NCBI RefSeq assembly: GCF_025630775.1
Contig: NZ_JAOSZE010000049.1
Location: 1-64,000 of the forward strand
Source: Actinoplanes sp. KI2
GTDB lineage: Bacteria > Actinomycetota > Actinomycetes > Mycobacteriales > Micromonosporaceae
Direction of reading: 5' to 3'
DNA length: 64,000 bases
Position numbers and translations under genes: made by a program. Of the stretch, positions 14,421 through 22,665 are shown one piece after another. The notes below the pieces were generated by a model. It did not search any database. It worked only from the letters and a program-made list of their open reading frames with translations, and had not been told where the DNA came from. Within the stretch, counting starts at the first letter, position 1. Every line of letters starts with the position of its first letter.

Positions 14421-16402
14421 CCCTGAAGATCCACAACGAGATCATCAGCCTGCCGTTGAGCTGTGCTGTGTGACCCACTGGGGGCACGCAACGGATCCCC
14501 AACGGGATCGGGCGTGCCGTCCGCGGAGTCGAGGATCCTTTGCACGGTGGCGCCGAGCATGGTGGCGGTGTCTCCGGTGATCGTGACCCGCAGGTCGAGT
14601 TCGTCGGTGCGGTCGTCGTAGCGCAGTTCGAGGTGGAAGGCATCGAAAAGGCGTCGCCGTTGCGCTTCCGGTAGCCGGCTGACGGCGAGGCTTGTCTTAG
14701 GTATTGCTTCCAGCAGTGCCGGATTGACCTCTCGCTGGATCTGATCTTGCTCGGTGAGTTCTGCGAGTAGGTCGGTCTTCTTTCGCAGGTCGGCGAGGAT
14801 TGTCCAGAACCGCTCCTGAATTCCGGACCGCCACGCTTGGTCGAAGCTCTCATCTCCGGACGGCTCGAACTGCTCGAGCTCGGTGATGAGGTTGGTCTGG
14901 CGGCGCTGAAGAGCCGCGATCTCCCTCGTGAGTGCTGCCGCGCGTTCCTCGACGTCGTTGCGGGCGGCGGTGGGTCGGTCTTCCTCCGCGGTCAGGAATC
15001 CGGCGCGTGCTTCGCCGAAGATCCGTCGCTCGAAGAAGCTGTTGAGCAGCGGGACGATCTCGTCTTCGCGAACGGTCACGTGCGGCGGATGGGCGTCGAA
15101 CCATGGGAGATGCGAGTGGTGCCGTGGCTTCGGTGTGCACCGGTAGTACGTGCTCTTGTGCACGGTGTGGCCCCACATGCGTCGGTCGCAGAGCGCGTGG
15201 CGTAGATAGCTCCGGATCAGGTAGGTCTTCTTTGCCAACGGGTTCGGCGTGGCGTCGGACCGCGAGCCCTGGCGGAATCTGCCGACCGTGCTGGCCGCTT
15301 CGAAGATCTCGCGAGTGACCAAGGGCTCGTGGGTCGGCAGGGCGGACCACACCCACGCGGAAGGTGGATTGACCTTGCCGCGGATGCCGCGTTCCGGCCG
15401 GGGCCGTTTACGGCGGTTCCACACCATGTACCCGGTGTGCTTAGGATTGTCGAGAACCTCGCGGACGTTGCTGGCCGTCCAAGCGCCGACCCGGTGGCGG
15501 CGGCCTTCTCCAATGATCGGGTCTGGTGGCGGGTAGCTGTCGGGGTCGCGGTTGAGGCGGTCGGCGATGGCTTGGTAGCCGATTCGATCCAATGCCCGGA
15601 GGAGGAAGATTCGGGTGACCACCGGCCCGCGTACGGGATCCGGGACCAGGCGGTGCTTAGTCCGACCCTGCTCGGCCTTGTTCTTGACAGGGTGCCGCGT
15701 CTTGACGGCCGCGTAGCCGTACGGCGGTTTGCCGATGTTGAAGCCCTGGTTGGTGTGGGCTTTAGTGCCGCCCCAGGACAGCTCAAGCATGTTCAGCACG
15801 TACCACTCGGCGATGGCCTGCTTGATGCGCCGGGTCAGGGTGGGTGTGGCCCGGCGGAATGGCGCGGCGCGTTTGTCGAGCCCCGGCACTGCGGATGGGT
15901 CGATGCCCTCGTCGGCGGCCAGCAGAGCGACGCCGGCCTGCTCGAGCTCGTACTCGATCTTCGTGCTGAAGTACGTGGTCCTTGCCACCCGCTCGATCGA
16001 CTCGCAGACCACCGCAACGAATCGCCGATCCGAACGCTGCGCCTCGGCGAGCAAGTCCGCGATCCCGCCGTCGCGGGGGATGGGAATGTCGAACTGCTCG
16101 TGCGCGGTGCCGGTGCCGCGGCATTCGACGCTCTTGCGGCCGGACTCGACGTCGTAGAACTTCGCCACGATGACGAATCCGGGTGGCAGCGCGTTGCGCG
16201 AGCTCTCCAGCTGGCGGGGGAGGGAGAGGGTGGGATCCTGCGCGTCGTCGGTCGAGGTGCGGCCCATCCAGGCGACGGGCACCGCCGCCTGCTGGAGAGT
16301 CTCGGGAACGTTCTGGTCGGCAACGATACGAAGCCAGTCCAGCAGGGTCGCCTCGTCACCAGCGTCGATGGGCTGCGATACCTCAGGCGGTTGTGCGGTC
16401 AT
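14369..16402 (-). CDS. large serine recombinase (site-specific integrase)
   Basis: A 677-residue recombinase. The N-terminal resolvase domain (about 40-190) contains GRTSTDDAQDPTLSLPRQLE, with the likely catalytic serine in RTSTDD, and the conserved CESIERVARTTYFS helix. A recombinase domain follows with GFNIGKPPYGYAA and DNPKHTGYMVWNRRK. The zinc-ribbon region is reduced (LCDRRMWGH, YYRCTPKP). A coiled coil runs over about 465-560 and a beta-rich C-terminal part follows. It catalyses unidirectional integration between attP and attB. The final 17 residues are read through the tRNA and so depend on the integration site. The ATG at 16402 overlaps the upstream small gene by 20 bases. Confidence 0.88.
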   Translation of the reverse strand: MTAQPPEVSQPIDAGDEATLLDWLRIVADQNVPETLQQAAVPVAWMGRTSTDDAQDPTLSLPRQLESSRNALPPGFVIVAKFYDVESGRKSVECRGTGTAHEQFDIPIPRDGGIADLLAEAQRSDRRFVAVVCESIERVARTTYFSTKIEYELEQAGVALLAADEGIDPSAVPGLDKRAAPFRRATPTLTRRIKQAIAEWYVLNMLELSWGGTKAHTNQGFNIGKPPYGYAAVKTRHPVKNKAEQGRTKHRLVPDPVRGPVVTRIFLLRALDRIGYQAIADRLNRDPDSYPPPDPIIGEGRRHRVGAWTASNVREVLDNPKHTGYMVWNRRKRPRPERGIRGKVNPPSAWVWSALPTHEPLVTREIFEAASTVGRFRQGSRSDATPNPLAKKTYLIRSYLRHALCDRRMWGHTVHKSTYYRCTPKPRHHSHLPWFDAHPPHVTVREDEIVPLLNSFFERRIFGEARAGFLTAEEDRPTAARNDVEERAAALTREIAALQRRQTNLITELEQFEPSGDESFDQAWRSGIQERFWTILADLRKKTDLLAELTEQDQIQREVNPALLEAIPKTSLAVSRLPEAQRRRLFDAFHLELRYDDRTDELDLRVTITGDTATMLGATVQRILDSADGTPDPVGDPLRAPSGSHSTAQRQADDLVVDLQGARGGSRTRTPLGGSRF

Positions 16403-16844
16403 GTCGTTCTCCGTCTGTCTCGTCGGGTGGGTGGTTGGCGAACCACTCGAGCGCGTCCCTGACGGCTGCCCCTTGCTGCTTGATCAACTCTTCGGCGGCG
16501 GTCCCGTGAACCACCACGAACGTGATCTTCAGGCTGAGCGGAACGGTGCAGGAGTGCTGGATTGCGCCGGCCTGGGCCGCCGCAACGTAACTTGACTCGC
16601 CTGCCGGCGGGCTCGGCTTGTCGGCCCTGTCGCCGGGCGACAGGGCGCTGTCGTGTTGGCCGGTCACGGTGTCACGGGTGACAGGGAACTGGCGCGGATT
16701 CTGACGCCCCGGGCCGTGACCGCTGTCGCCGCTGTCATGGGGTGTCACGGTCGCCGGTCCGGACGTCAAATTTCGTCGACGTGGTGTGGGCGGTCTGTCG
16801 TGGGGTGTCAGCGGCGCTGTCGCGATCTGACGCCGGCGGCTCAT
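16383..16844 (-). CDS. hypothetical protein upstream of the recombinase
   Basis: A 153-residue protein. The first 95 residues are low-complexity (Pro/Thr/Arg/Asp), while the C-terminal part (VPLSLKITFVVVHGTAAEELIKQQGAAVRDALEWFANHPP) looks like a compact alpha/beta domain. The true start may lie well inside. It overlaps the recombinase start, so both are probably made from one transcript and it may be an accessory (directionality) factor. That role is inference from position only. Confidence 0.5.
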   Translation of the reverse strand: MSRRRQIATAPLTPHDRPPTPRRRNLTSGPATVTPHDSGDSGHGPGRQNPRQFPVTRDTVTGQHDSALSPGDRADKPSPPAGESSYVAAAQAGAIQHSCTVPLSLKITFVVVHGTAAEELIKQQGAAVRDALEWFANHPPDETDGERHDRTTA

Positions 16845-17052
16845 GGCCTGTCGCGTAGGTGTAGGTGTCGTGTGCCGTCGTGGGCGCCTCTGTCGCGACG
16901 GTGCCGCCCAGGGCGGTGCGCCAGAGGTTGATCGGTGCCGTGTCGTGAGCAGTCATCGGCGGGTCGCCCCGTGCCGACTGGCCGTGTTCGCACCTCACAA
17001 AGGCGTCGTTGCAGGCCTGCACGCGGCGTCGGTGTGGCCGTCCCGGGTCAAC

Positions 17053-17256
17053 AGCAACCCAACAGAACACGCCGTTGGGTTGGTGTTCGTTCCAACGATC
17101 ACCGGCCAACACGGCCAACAGCGCACCGACCTGCGCTGTTAGCCGTGTTGGATCACGTGACCATACCCAACACGGCCTCGATCTCCTCGGGGTCCTGTTG
17201 GGCGGTGTTGGGCGGTGTTGGGCGGCCGGCCGTAACGGACGCCGCGTTGGGTACCC
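17053..17256. repeat. cluster of CCAACACGG / TGTTGGG direct and inverted repeats
   Basis: The motif recurs in both orientations: CAACCCAAC-N10-GTTGGGTTG near 17053-17083; CCAACACGG at 17106 and 17167, with its complement CCGTGTTGG at 17143; three exact tandem copies of TGTTGGGCGG at 17196-17225; and the perfect palindrome GTTGGGTACCCAAC near 17245. Such density over 200 bases suggests a multi-site DNA-protein complex (iterons, a partition site or an excisionase/transfer operator). Confidence 0.8.
17106..17151. other. 46-bp imperfect palindrome (potential hairpin)
   Basis: The left arm CCAACACGGC, one mismatched base and AACAGCGCA are followed by the 6-base loop CCGACC and the mirror arm TGCGCTGTT, mismatch, GCCGTGTTGG. 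The arms match over 19 of 20 positions. No U-run follows, so a simple terminator is unlikely. An origin or nick-site hairpin or a dimer-binding operator are alternatives. Confidence 0.75.
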
Positions 17257-17665
17257 AACCGGAGGCCTCGGCAGACAGGACATCAAATCGCGCGGTGGCC
17301 CATGTCCGCGCTCGAGAGGATCGCGTTGGCACCGGCTTGAGCGGGCCGCGTTCGCCCCCGACGCCACCGCTTCAACCTTGGTGGACGACCAATGCCCGGC
17401 CGCCGAGCTGACGTGCAAGTGCGAAAGGCGGTGCAGACCGCCCTGCGCCAGTCGCCGGTCTGAACCGCTGAACGCAACTGCCCGACCGGCGCTGTCGCCG
17501 CGGCCCTGGCGCGAGAACTGCGCTGTCAGCCTGAGCCCGGTCTGTTGGCCGGCCCACGTGTCGGCCCGGACCCGGCACCGCCCGGCCGACCCCAGGCCGG
17601 CCCTGCACGCCCAACATCGCAGCTAGGAGCCGCCGTGCCAGCTACCTGGCCGACCCGACTCTTCC

Positions 17666-18022
17666 CTATAAGGGGAAGTCTCCCGACCGGGGATGTCGCG
17701 TCGGTCCGTCCTCGCCGTGGGTGCCGTAGCAGACGCGACAACGGGCGTGCAGGGCGTCGGCAGGCTGATCGTCGCTGGGTACGTAGCGATGTGGCCGGTA
17801 GTCGAGCCGTTCCACACTCACCATCGGCACGGTGCCATCACGGATGACACGAGCAGCCGTGACAGTGGCGAGGTGGTAGCCGGCCTCGGCGAAGCAGAAG
17901 TGGAAGCGGTGGCTGTAGAAGCCGGTTTCCAACACGGATGCCATGACCGCCGGAAGCGCGGAACCCTCCACGCACTCCGGCACGTGGACGAGTACCGCAG
18001 GCGGGTAGTGCCTCATGATCAT
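17666..18022 (-). CDS. hypothetical protein
   Basis: A 118-residue protein starting MIMRHYPPAVLVHVPECVEG. The body (SALPAVMASVLETGFYSHRFHFCFAEAGYHLATVTAARVIRDG) has a normal globular composition and differs from the Arg/Pro-rich shadow frames around it. Two cysteines near the end (ARCRVCYGTHG) could bind metal. I do not recognise the family. The inner ATG at 18022 is chosen over the longer frame start at 18070. It lies with the small zinc/membrane gene upstream in the element's minus-strand gene group. Confidence 0.5.
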   Translation of the reverse strand: MIMRHYPPAVLVHVPECVEGSALPAVMASVLETGFYSHRFHFCFAEAGYHLATVTAARVIRDGTVPMVSVERLDYRPHRYVPSDDQPADALHARCRVCYGTHGEDGPTRHPRSGDFPL

Positions 18023-18110
18023 CGTCAGGCCGCCCGTCTCGTCGCGCGGTCCACCGGAGGGCAAGCCCACGCCGGGCGGTTGGGCTGATGTGGCGTCCTC
18101 GGGACCAGCA

Positions 18111-18362
18111 TCAATGGCCGCCGTTCGCGCGCCGCCGCTGAGCCGGGGTGAGTGCCCCCGCTCGCCCGACCTGGTTGTAGGACTGCGTCGGCAGCGTCGC
18201 CCAACTCGGCGTGCTCGCCGGGCGTGGCGGGTTGGCCGCTGCGGGCATGTCGGCGGTGGTCATCGCGCCGCAGTGCGGACACCACCGGCTCTTGACCTTG
18301 AAACTGATCAGGCCCGCGAGGAACCCCACCACAAGCGCGCTCGTCGCCGCGATTGCCACCAT
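18111..18362 (-). CDS. small membrane-anchored protein with a CxxC pair
   Basis: An 83-residue protein. Residues 2-22 form one membrane helix (VAIAATSALVVGFLAGLISFK), followed by SRWCPHCGAMTT, a half zinc-ribbon, and a disordered tail. GGAGGTGA lies about 6 bases before the ATG at 18362, an excellent ribosome site, which supports real expression. The type resembles small accessory proteins common in actinomycete integrative elements. The function is unknown. Confidence 0.65.
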   Translation of the reverse strand: MVAIAATSALVVGFLAGLISFKVKSRWCPHCGAMTTADMPAAANPPRPASTPSWATLPTQSYNQVGRAGALTPAQRRRANGGH

Positions 18363-18752
18363 TGGGTTTCACCTCCAACGAAGTGGTTCGTGGTCGTCGC
18401 CATGTCCCTGCCTTCCGTGATGGGCGAGGGCACGCCGACCTGCCGCTCGATCTGTGCCTGGTCGAGGAGGCGATGCAACGCGGCGGCTTTCTCAGCCGCC
18501 GATCGCTAACTGGCCTCGCGGCCCAGCCGGTTCAGCCGACGGCGCTGTATCGACCGGCGAAGGCCCGGAATCCATCGCAGCATCACCGCCTCCCTATCGC
18601 GGATCTAGGGGTACGGCGACGGGCCATCTGGGGTTCGTACCGCGGGTCGTCGCCGCCCACTACGCAACGTACGTTCGGCGATCAGGCAAATGAACGGACG
18701 CGACGCCCCATTTTCGGGCAAGCGTGATCTTCGGAAGGTGGGACGTTACGTC
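18363..18752. other. 390-bp stretch with only a broken small frame
   Basis: Between the small membrane gene and the HTH-TPR gene there is no intact gene that I accept. It holds the interrupted minus-strand frame at 18506-18583, the 10-base palindrome AACGTACGTT near 18667, and GGACGT-T-ACGTCC at 18741-18753 overlapping the HTH-TPR stop. Confidence 0.5.
18506..18583 (-). pseudogene. 25-residue frame ended by TAG, apparently continuing in frame
   Basis: GGGAGG lies 5 bases before an ATG at 18583. The frame reads MLRWIPGLRRSIQRRRLNRL and onward to a TAG at 18508-18506. The same frame then continues with convincing coding character (SAAEKAAALHRLLDQAQIER, QVGVPSPITEGRDMATTTNH) to about 18310. Either this is a small gene broken by a nonsense mutation, or the second part has its own start. 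The identity is unknown. Confidence 0.35.
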
Positions 18753-19889
18753 CTACTCGACGCCGAGGCGACGGGCCAGGCTCCTGACCGCGGCGGTCGG
18801 CTGGCGGCAGCCGAGCAACTCACCGACCACCGCGCGCGGAAAAATCTGGTAGCGAATCCAGCGCGGCGCCATCCGCTCAATGTTGAGCAGGATCCGCTCG
18901 GCCTCGGCGGCGTGTCCCAACGCCACGTGAGCATGTGCCAGGTCGGTCTGGTGCCGGGCTCGGGCCGCGAGTGGCAGGCCGGTATTCGCCGGCATGTCGC
19001 GAGCAGCGTCCACGGCTCGCACGTAGTCGCCGGCCACCACGGACACGTCGACGCGTTGCATCACAACCTGGCTCACGCCGAATGCGGTCTGGTAGTCGTT
19101 GCGGTCCTCGCCCAGCCGCGCCGCGGCCCCGTGCGCCACCTGCAGCAGGTCCTGGGCCTCGTCGTCGTCACCCGACCGCGCGGCCGCCGTGGCCGCCGTG
19201 ACGAGCAGATTTCCCCACATGCTGATCGCGGCCTTCGGCGCCCGGCGACGCGGCTCCATCGCGTCCGCCTCCCGGATCGCGATCACCGCAGCGTCAGCCG
19301 CCCGCGCCTGATTGAGCAGCACCCACGACCGCGTGCCCACTATCGCGGCCCGCAGGAGCGGGTCCTCGACCACAGCGAGGCCCTGGTCGGCGGCGACCAG
19401 CGACAGGTCCGAATGACCGAGGTGGACCAGCGTGCACGCGGCAATCTGACAAGCCTCGGCGAATGGATCCCTCGAAGGCAGACTCCTGGCGCCGCCGATG
19501 ATGCCTGGCAGGAACGCCGAGAGCAGGTCATAGTCGCCGCTCCAGTACGCCGACCACGCCTCGCTGATCTGCGAGCGCAGGTCCTCCGGCTCAGCCGGCT
19601 CCGCGAGCGCGTCTGCGACCGGGGTAAGCGCCCGCCGTAGGGCAAGCAACCCACCGTCTACCGGCACGGTCTCCAGGTGAGTGGGCTTGCTCAACAGCGA
19701 GGACAAGTCGACGTCCAGTGCCACGGCGATCGCCGACAGCGTACGTATCCGAGCCGTCGCCTTACGGCCCTGCTCGAGCTTCTGGATCACATCGACACTC
19801 ACACCCGCCCGCTCAGCGAGCTCCTGTTGGGTCAGCCGGGGGACGCGCTCGGTGCGCAGTTCGTGGATGCGCTGCCCGATCTCGAACAT
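18753..19889 (-). CDS. HTH (XRE-type) regulator with TPR-like sensor domain
   Basis: A 378-residue protein. Residues 1-68 form an XRE helix-turn-helix (IGQRIHELR, LTQQELAERAGVSVDVIQKLEQG). The remaining 300 residues are all-helical with TPR-like periodicity (DPFAEACQIAACTLVHLGHSD, ADAAVIAIREADAM, AEAERILLNIERM). This build is typical of actinomycete regulators that sense a peptide or protein through the repeat domain. The ATG at 19889 is preferred because GGGGAG lies 6 bases upstream; an ATG at 19895 abuts that site and is less likely. It is divergent from the Nudix gene, which it may control. Confidence 0.85.
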   Translation of the reverse strand: MFEIGQRIHELRTERVPRLTQQELAERAGVSVDVIQKLEQGRKATARIRTLSAIAVALDVDLSSLLSKPTHLETVPVDGGLLALRRALTPVADALAEPAEPEDLRSQISEAWSAYWSGDYDLLSAFLPGIIGGARSLPSRDPFAEACQIAACTLVHLGHSDLSLVAADQGLAVVEDPLLRAAIVGTRSWVLLNQARAADAAVIAIREADAMEPRRRAPKAAISMWGNLLVTAATAAARSGDDDEAQDLLQVAHGAAARLGEDRNDYQTAFGVSQVVMQRVDVSVVAGDYVRAVDAARDMPANTGLPLAARARHQTDLAHAHVALGHAAEAERILLNIERMAPRWIRYQIFPRAVVGELLGCRQPTAAVRSLARRLGVE

Positions 19890-20195
19890 CTGCATCTCCC
19901 CGGTAGCGGGTAAGGGCTGGCGGCGACCGCTACAAGCTGCCGCCACTACCGACGGTACTCGCCCCACATCCACCGCCAGCACCTGCGGCAGGCGCGGGCG
20001 AAGCCCCGACCTGTCGTTTCCGCTGGTGCATCCGCGAGATCGCAAGCCGACGCTGTGCGCGACAACGCGTGTAGGCCTTCTGCGACGCGAGGGACAACGC
20101 TACCTTCGAAATTAACGGCGTTTGATCAAGCTCGGGACACCGCCGGGCACTGTACGAACTGTTCCGTCGAAGCGGGTATGGCTACTGTGCGCTTG
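19890..20195. promoter_or_regulatory. divergent intergenic region between the HTH-TPR and Nudix genes
   Basis: About 306 bases without a gene. It contains two near copies of a GACAACGC element (near 20060 and 20094), the palindrome TTGATCAA near 20124, and TACTGT (20183-20188) placed correctly as a -10 box for a leaderless ATG at 20196. Confidence 0.4.
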
Positions 20196-20759
20196 ATGAG
20201 CGTTGAGCCGAAGCGGGCCAGTGAATGGACCATCCACGGGGAACGCGTCGTCGACGACACCCGCCGGGCGGTGCTGAGCATCGCGGACGTCGAGCTACCC
20301 GACGGCGTCCGCTTCGAGCAGTATGTGCTGCGCATCCCGGCCGCCGCGATGGTCATCGTGCTCGACGAATACGAGCGCGTACTGATGATGTGGCGGCACC
20401 GCTTCATCCTCGACCGCTGGGTCTGGGAACTGCCCGGCGGCTACCTCGACGCGGCCGAGGACTCCGTGACCTGCGCCGCGCGCGAGGTCGAGGAAGAGAC
20501 CGGCTGGCGGCCTCGCAGCATCGAAAGGCTGATCAGCTTCCAGCCGATGGTCGGCACCATCGACCAGGAGAACATCGTGTACCTCGCCCGCGGCGCCGAC
20601 TTCACCGGCGCGGCCCCGGACATCAACGAAGCCGAGCGCCTCGGCTGGATCCCGCTCGACGAGATCCAGCAGCACATCGACAACGGCACCATCGTGGGCG
20701 CAGGCTCCGTCTCCGGCCTGCTCGCCCTGCAGTTACGCAAGGCGACCGGCAAGCTTTAA
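20196..20759 (+). CDS. Nudix hydrolase (ADP-ribose pyrophosphatase-like)
   Basis: A 187-residue hydrolase of nucleoside-diphosphate-linked compounds. The Nudix box is GYLDAAEDSVTCAAREVEEETGW, matching GX5EX7REUXEEXGU except that the first Glu position is shifted (AAED). The preceding LDRWVWELPGG is typical of the ADP-sugar pyrophosphatase branch. The ATG at 20196 (MSVEPKRASEW) is favoured by a -10 box ending 7 bases before it; ATG 20178 is an alternative. It contains an in-frame TTA codon at 20733. The substrate is not proven. Confidence 0.85.
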   Translation: MSVEPKRASEWTIHGERVVDDTRRAVLSIADVELPDGVRFEQYVLRIPAAAMVIVLDEYERVLMMWRHRFILDRWVWELPGGYLDAAEDSVTCAAREVEEETGWRPRSIERLISFQPMVGTIDQENIVYLARGADFTGAAPDINEAERLGWIPLDEIQQHIDNGTIVGAGSVSGLLALQLRKATGKL

Positions 20760-20826
20760 GCGTTCGCCAGCTCGGCGAGTTGCGCACCGCGGGTAGCCCG
20801 GCATGCGGGGCGGAGTGGAGGCGTTG

Positions 20827-22587
20827 GTGATCGACGACGGGTGGCAATCAGCGCCGACGGCTGTCGACGTGGCCCGAGCGGGTGTCTCGCACGACTGGCT
20901 GACCAGCATCGGCGACAGGTTGTACTGGGTGGAGTCGTCTCCGGAAGCCGGCCGTGATGCGGTGGTGACCTGGTCGGCCGGGTCGGTTGCCGTTCTGCCC
21001 GGTGACGGGGTGGGCAGCGGCTTACACGCCTACGGAGGGATGCCGTACGCGGTCCTGCCGGCGGGTGAGGTCGTGCGGGTGAACGCCGAGTCGGGGCAGC
21101 TCACCGGCGCGGTCACGGAGCCTGCCACCGCGCATACCTATGGGGATCTGACCTGGTCGGGCGTTGAGCTGCTGGGCGTCCGGGAAGACGCCAGTGGCGA
21201 CGAGCTGGTTGCGGTCGAGATGTCGTCCGGACGGCTGCAAGTTCTGGAGGCGACGGACGGGTTTCTCGCTTCGCCACGGGTGTCCGAGGATCGTCTGGCC
21301 TGGGTGCGCTGGGACCGGGGTGTGATGCCGTGGGATTCCAGCGAGGTGTGGGCGGCGAGCTACCTGCCGGATGGGCAGCCGAGGGGCTCCGTGCGCGTAG
21401 CCGGCGGGCCAAACGAGTCGGCGTTCCAGCCGCAGTGGGGCGTGGATGGGTGGCTGTATTTCATGTCGGACCGGACAGGGTGGTGGAATCTTTACCGGTG
21501 GCGTGACGGGCGGACCGAGCCGGTCACCCCGGTTGAGGCTGAGTGCGCGACCGCGCCATGGGAGTCCGGCTACGCCAACTACGCGATGCTGTCGGACGGG
21601 CGGATCGTGATGACCGTCCAGCTAGGCCCGGTGCATGAGCTCGCGGTGGTGTCCTCCGGCGCGGTGGCGCGACTGCCTGTGCCGTACACGTCGATCAAGC
21701 CGTTCCTGGCGGTGGTGGGTGACCGGGTCGCGGTGATCGGCTCCTCGCCGACCCGGATGCAGGAGATCGCGTTGGTCAGCACGGCTGGCAGGGTCGAGGT
21801 GGTCCGGCCGGGCGCGGATCACCGGTTCGCTGACGTGTCGATGCCGCAGCTGCTTCAGGTCCAGTCCGGCGGTGCCCAGGTGACGGCGGTCCTCTACCCG
21901 CCGTCCGGTGAAGCCGCTCCCGCGCCGACGATCGTGCGTCCGCACGCCGGGCCGACCTACCACAGCAATCTTCGGCTGGATGGTGAGGTGCAGTTCTTCA
22001 CCAGCCGGGGGATCGCGGTGGTCGACGTCGACTACCGGGGCAGTACGGGCTACGGGCGTACGTTCCGGAAGGCTCTCGACGGGCAGTGGGGCCGTTTCGA
22101 TGTGGCGGATTGTCGTGCCGTCGCCGAGCATCTGATCGACACCGGCCGGGCGATACCGGGTGCGGTGTTCATCTCCGGGGCCAGCGCGGGCGGCTATACG
22201 GCGTTGCGGGCCGTCTGTGCGGAGGGGCCGTTCGCGATGGCGGTGGCCCGGTCGGCGATCGTCGATCCGCGGCGGTGGACGACGACGGCACCGAGATTCC
22301 AGCGGCCGCACGCCGCGATCCTGGCCTCGCCCGACTCGGCGGTCCGAGCGGACCAGGTGCGCCGGCCGGTGTTGCTGGTCCACGGCGTACGGGATGAGAT
22401 CGTCCCCATCGGCGACACGACGGCCTTGGCGGACGGGCTGCGGGGGCGCGGCCTGCTGGTCGGCATGCTAACGCTGGAGAACGTCGGGCACTACGTGTCC
22501 GGGACCGGGCTGGTGGCGGTGCTGGAGGCGGAGCTTGACGCCTACCGGAGCGTGCTCAAGGACGCCGGCCTACCGCTGCCGAGCTGA
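20827..22587 (+). CDS. S9 family serine peptidase (prolyl oligopeptidase-like)
   Basis: A 586-residue peptidase. The N-terminal 350 residues look like a beta-propeller (repeated strands such as ERLAWVRWDRG-type and GWLYFMSDRTGWWNLYRWRDG). The C-terminal alpha/beta-hydrolase domain has nucleophile Ser in FISGASAGGYTA, Asp in LLVHGVRDEIVPI and His in VGHYVSG. It resembles the S9C acyl-aminoacyl peptidase group and cleaves short peptides. The GTG at 20827 is chosen because GGAG sits 6 bases upstream; an ATG at 20803 would add 8 residues. No signal peptide is seen, so it is likely cytosolic. Confidence 0.9.
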   Translation: MIDDGWQSAPTAVDVARAGVSHDWLTSIGDRLYWVESSPEAGRDAVVTWSAGSVAVLPGDGVGSGLHAYGGMPYAVLPAGEVVRVNAESGQLTGAVTEPATAHTYGDLTWSGVELLGVREDASGDELVAVEMSSGRLQVLEATDGFLASPRVSEDRLAWVRWDRGVMPWDSSEVWAASYLPDGQPRGSVRVAGGPNESAFQPQWGVDGWLYFMSDRTGWWNLYRWRDGRTEPVTPVEAECATAPWESGYANYAMLSDGRIVMTVQLGPVHELAVVSSGAVARLPVPYTSIKPFLAVVGDRVAVIGSSPTRMQEIALVSTAGRVEVVRPGADHRFADVSMPQLLQVQSGGAQVTAVLYPPSGEAAPAPTIVRPHAGPTYHSNLRLDGEVQFFTSRGIAVVDVDYRGSTGYGRTFRKALDGQWGRFDVADCRAVAEHLIDTGRAIPGAVFISGASAGGYTALRAVCAEGPFAMAVARSAIVDPRRWTTTAPRFQRPHAAILASPDSAVRADQVRRPVLLVHGVRDEIVPIGDTTALADGLRGRGLLVGMLTLENVGHYVSGTGLVAVLEAELDAYRSVLKDAGLPLPS

Positions 22588-22665
22588 ACAGCACCGGCAG
22601 CCGGAGCCGCGCGTACTCGGCGATCGCTTGCACCTCGGGCTGGAGAACCTGGAACCCAAAGATCG

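Larger units (their letters stand above)
16845..17665. other. 821-bp stretch without a convincing gene, rich in repeats
   Basis: Open frames exist on both strands (longest on the minus strand, ending at 16735), but they are Arg/Pro/Thr-rich, have no family resemblance, and run through short tandem repeats. A 73-codon minus frame beginning MTAHDTAPINLWRTALGG at about 16953 is the only stretch with protein-like character. The block holds the repeat cluster described separately and may be a replication, transfer or excision control region of the element. Confidence 0.5.

Noticed and set aside
17196..17225. Tandem TGTTGGGCGG as a CRISPR-like array
   Set aside because: The units are 10 bases with no spacers, and no cas genes are in the window.
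16735..17418. Minus-strand 227-codon frame as a gene
   Set aside because: It runs through the TGTTGGGCGG tandem repeats and palindromes and is Arg/Pro/Thr-rich. Only its last ~73 codons look protein-like, not enough to call.
18690..19640. Plus-strand 316-codon frame opposite the HTH-TPR gene
   Set aside because: Antisense shadow. The minus strand encodes a clear XRE domain.
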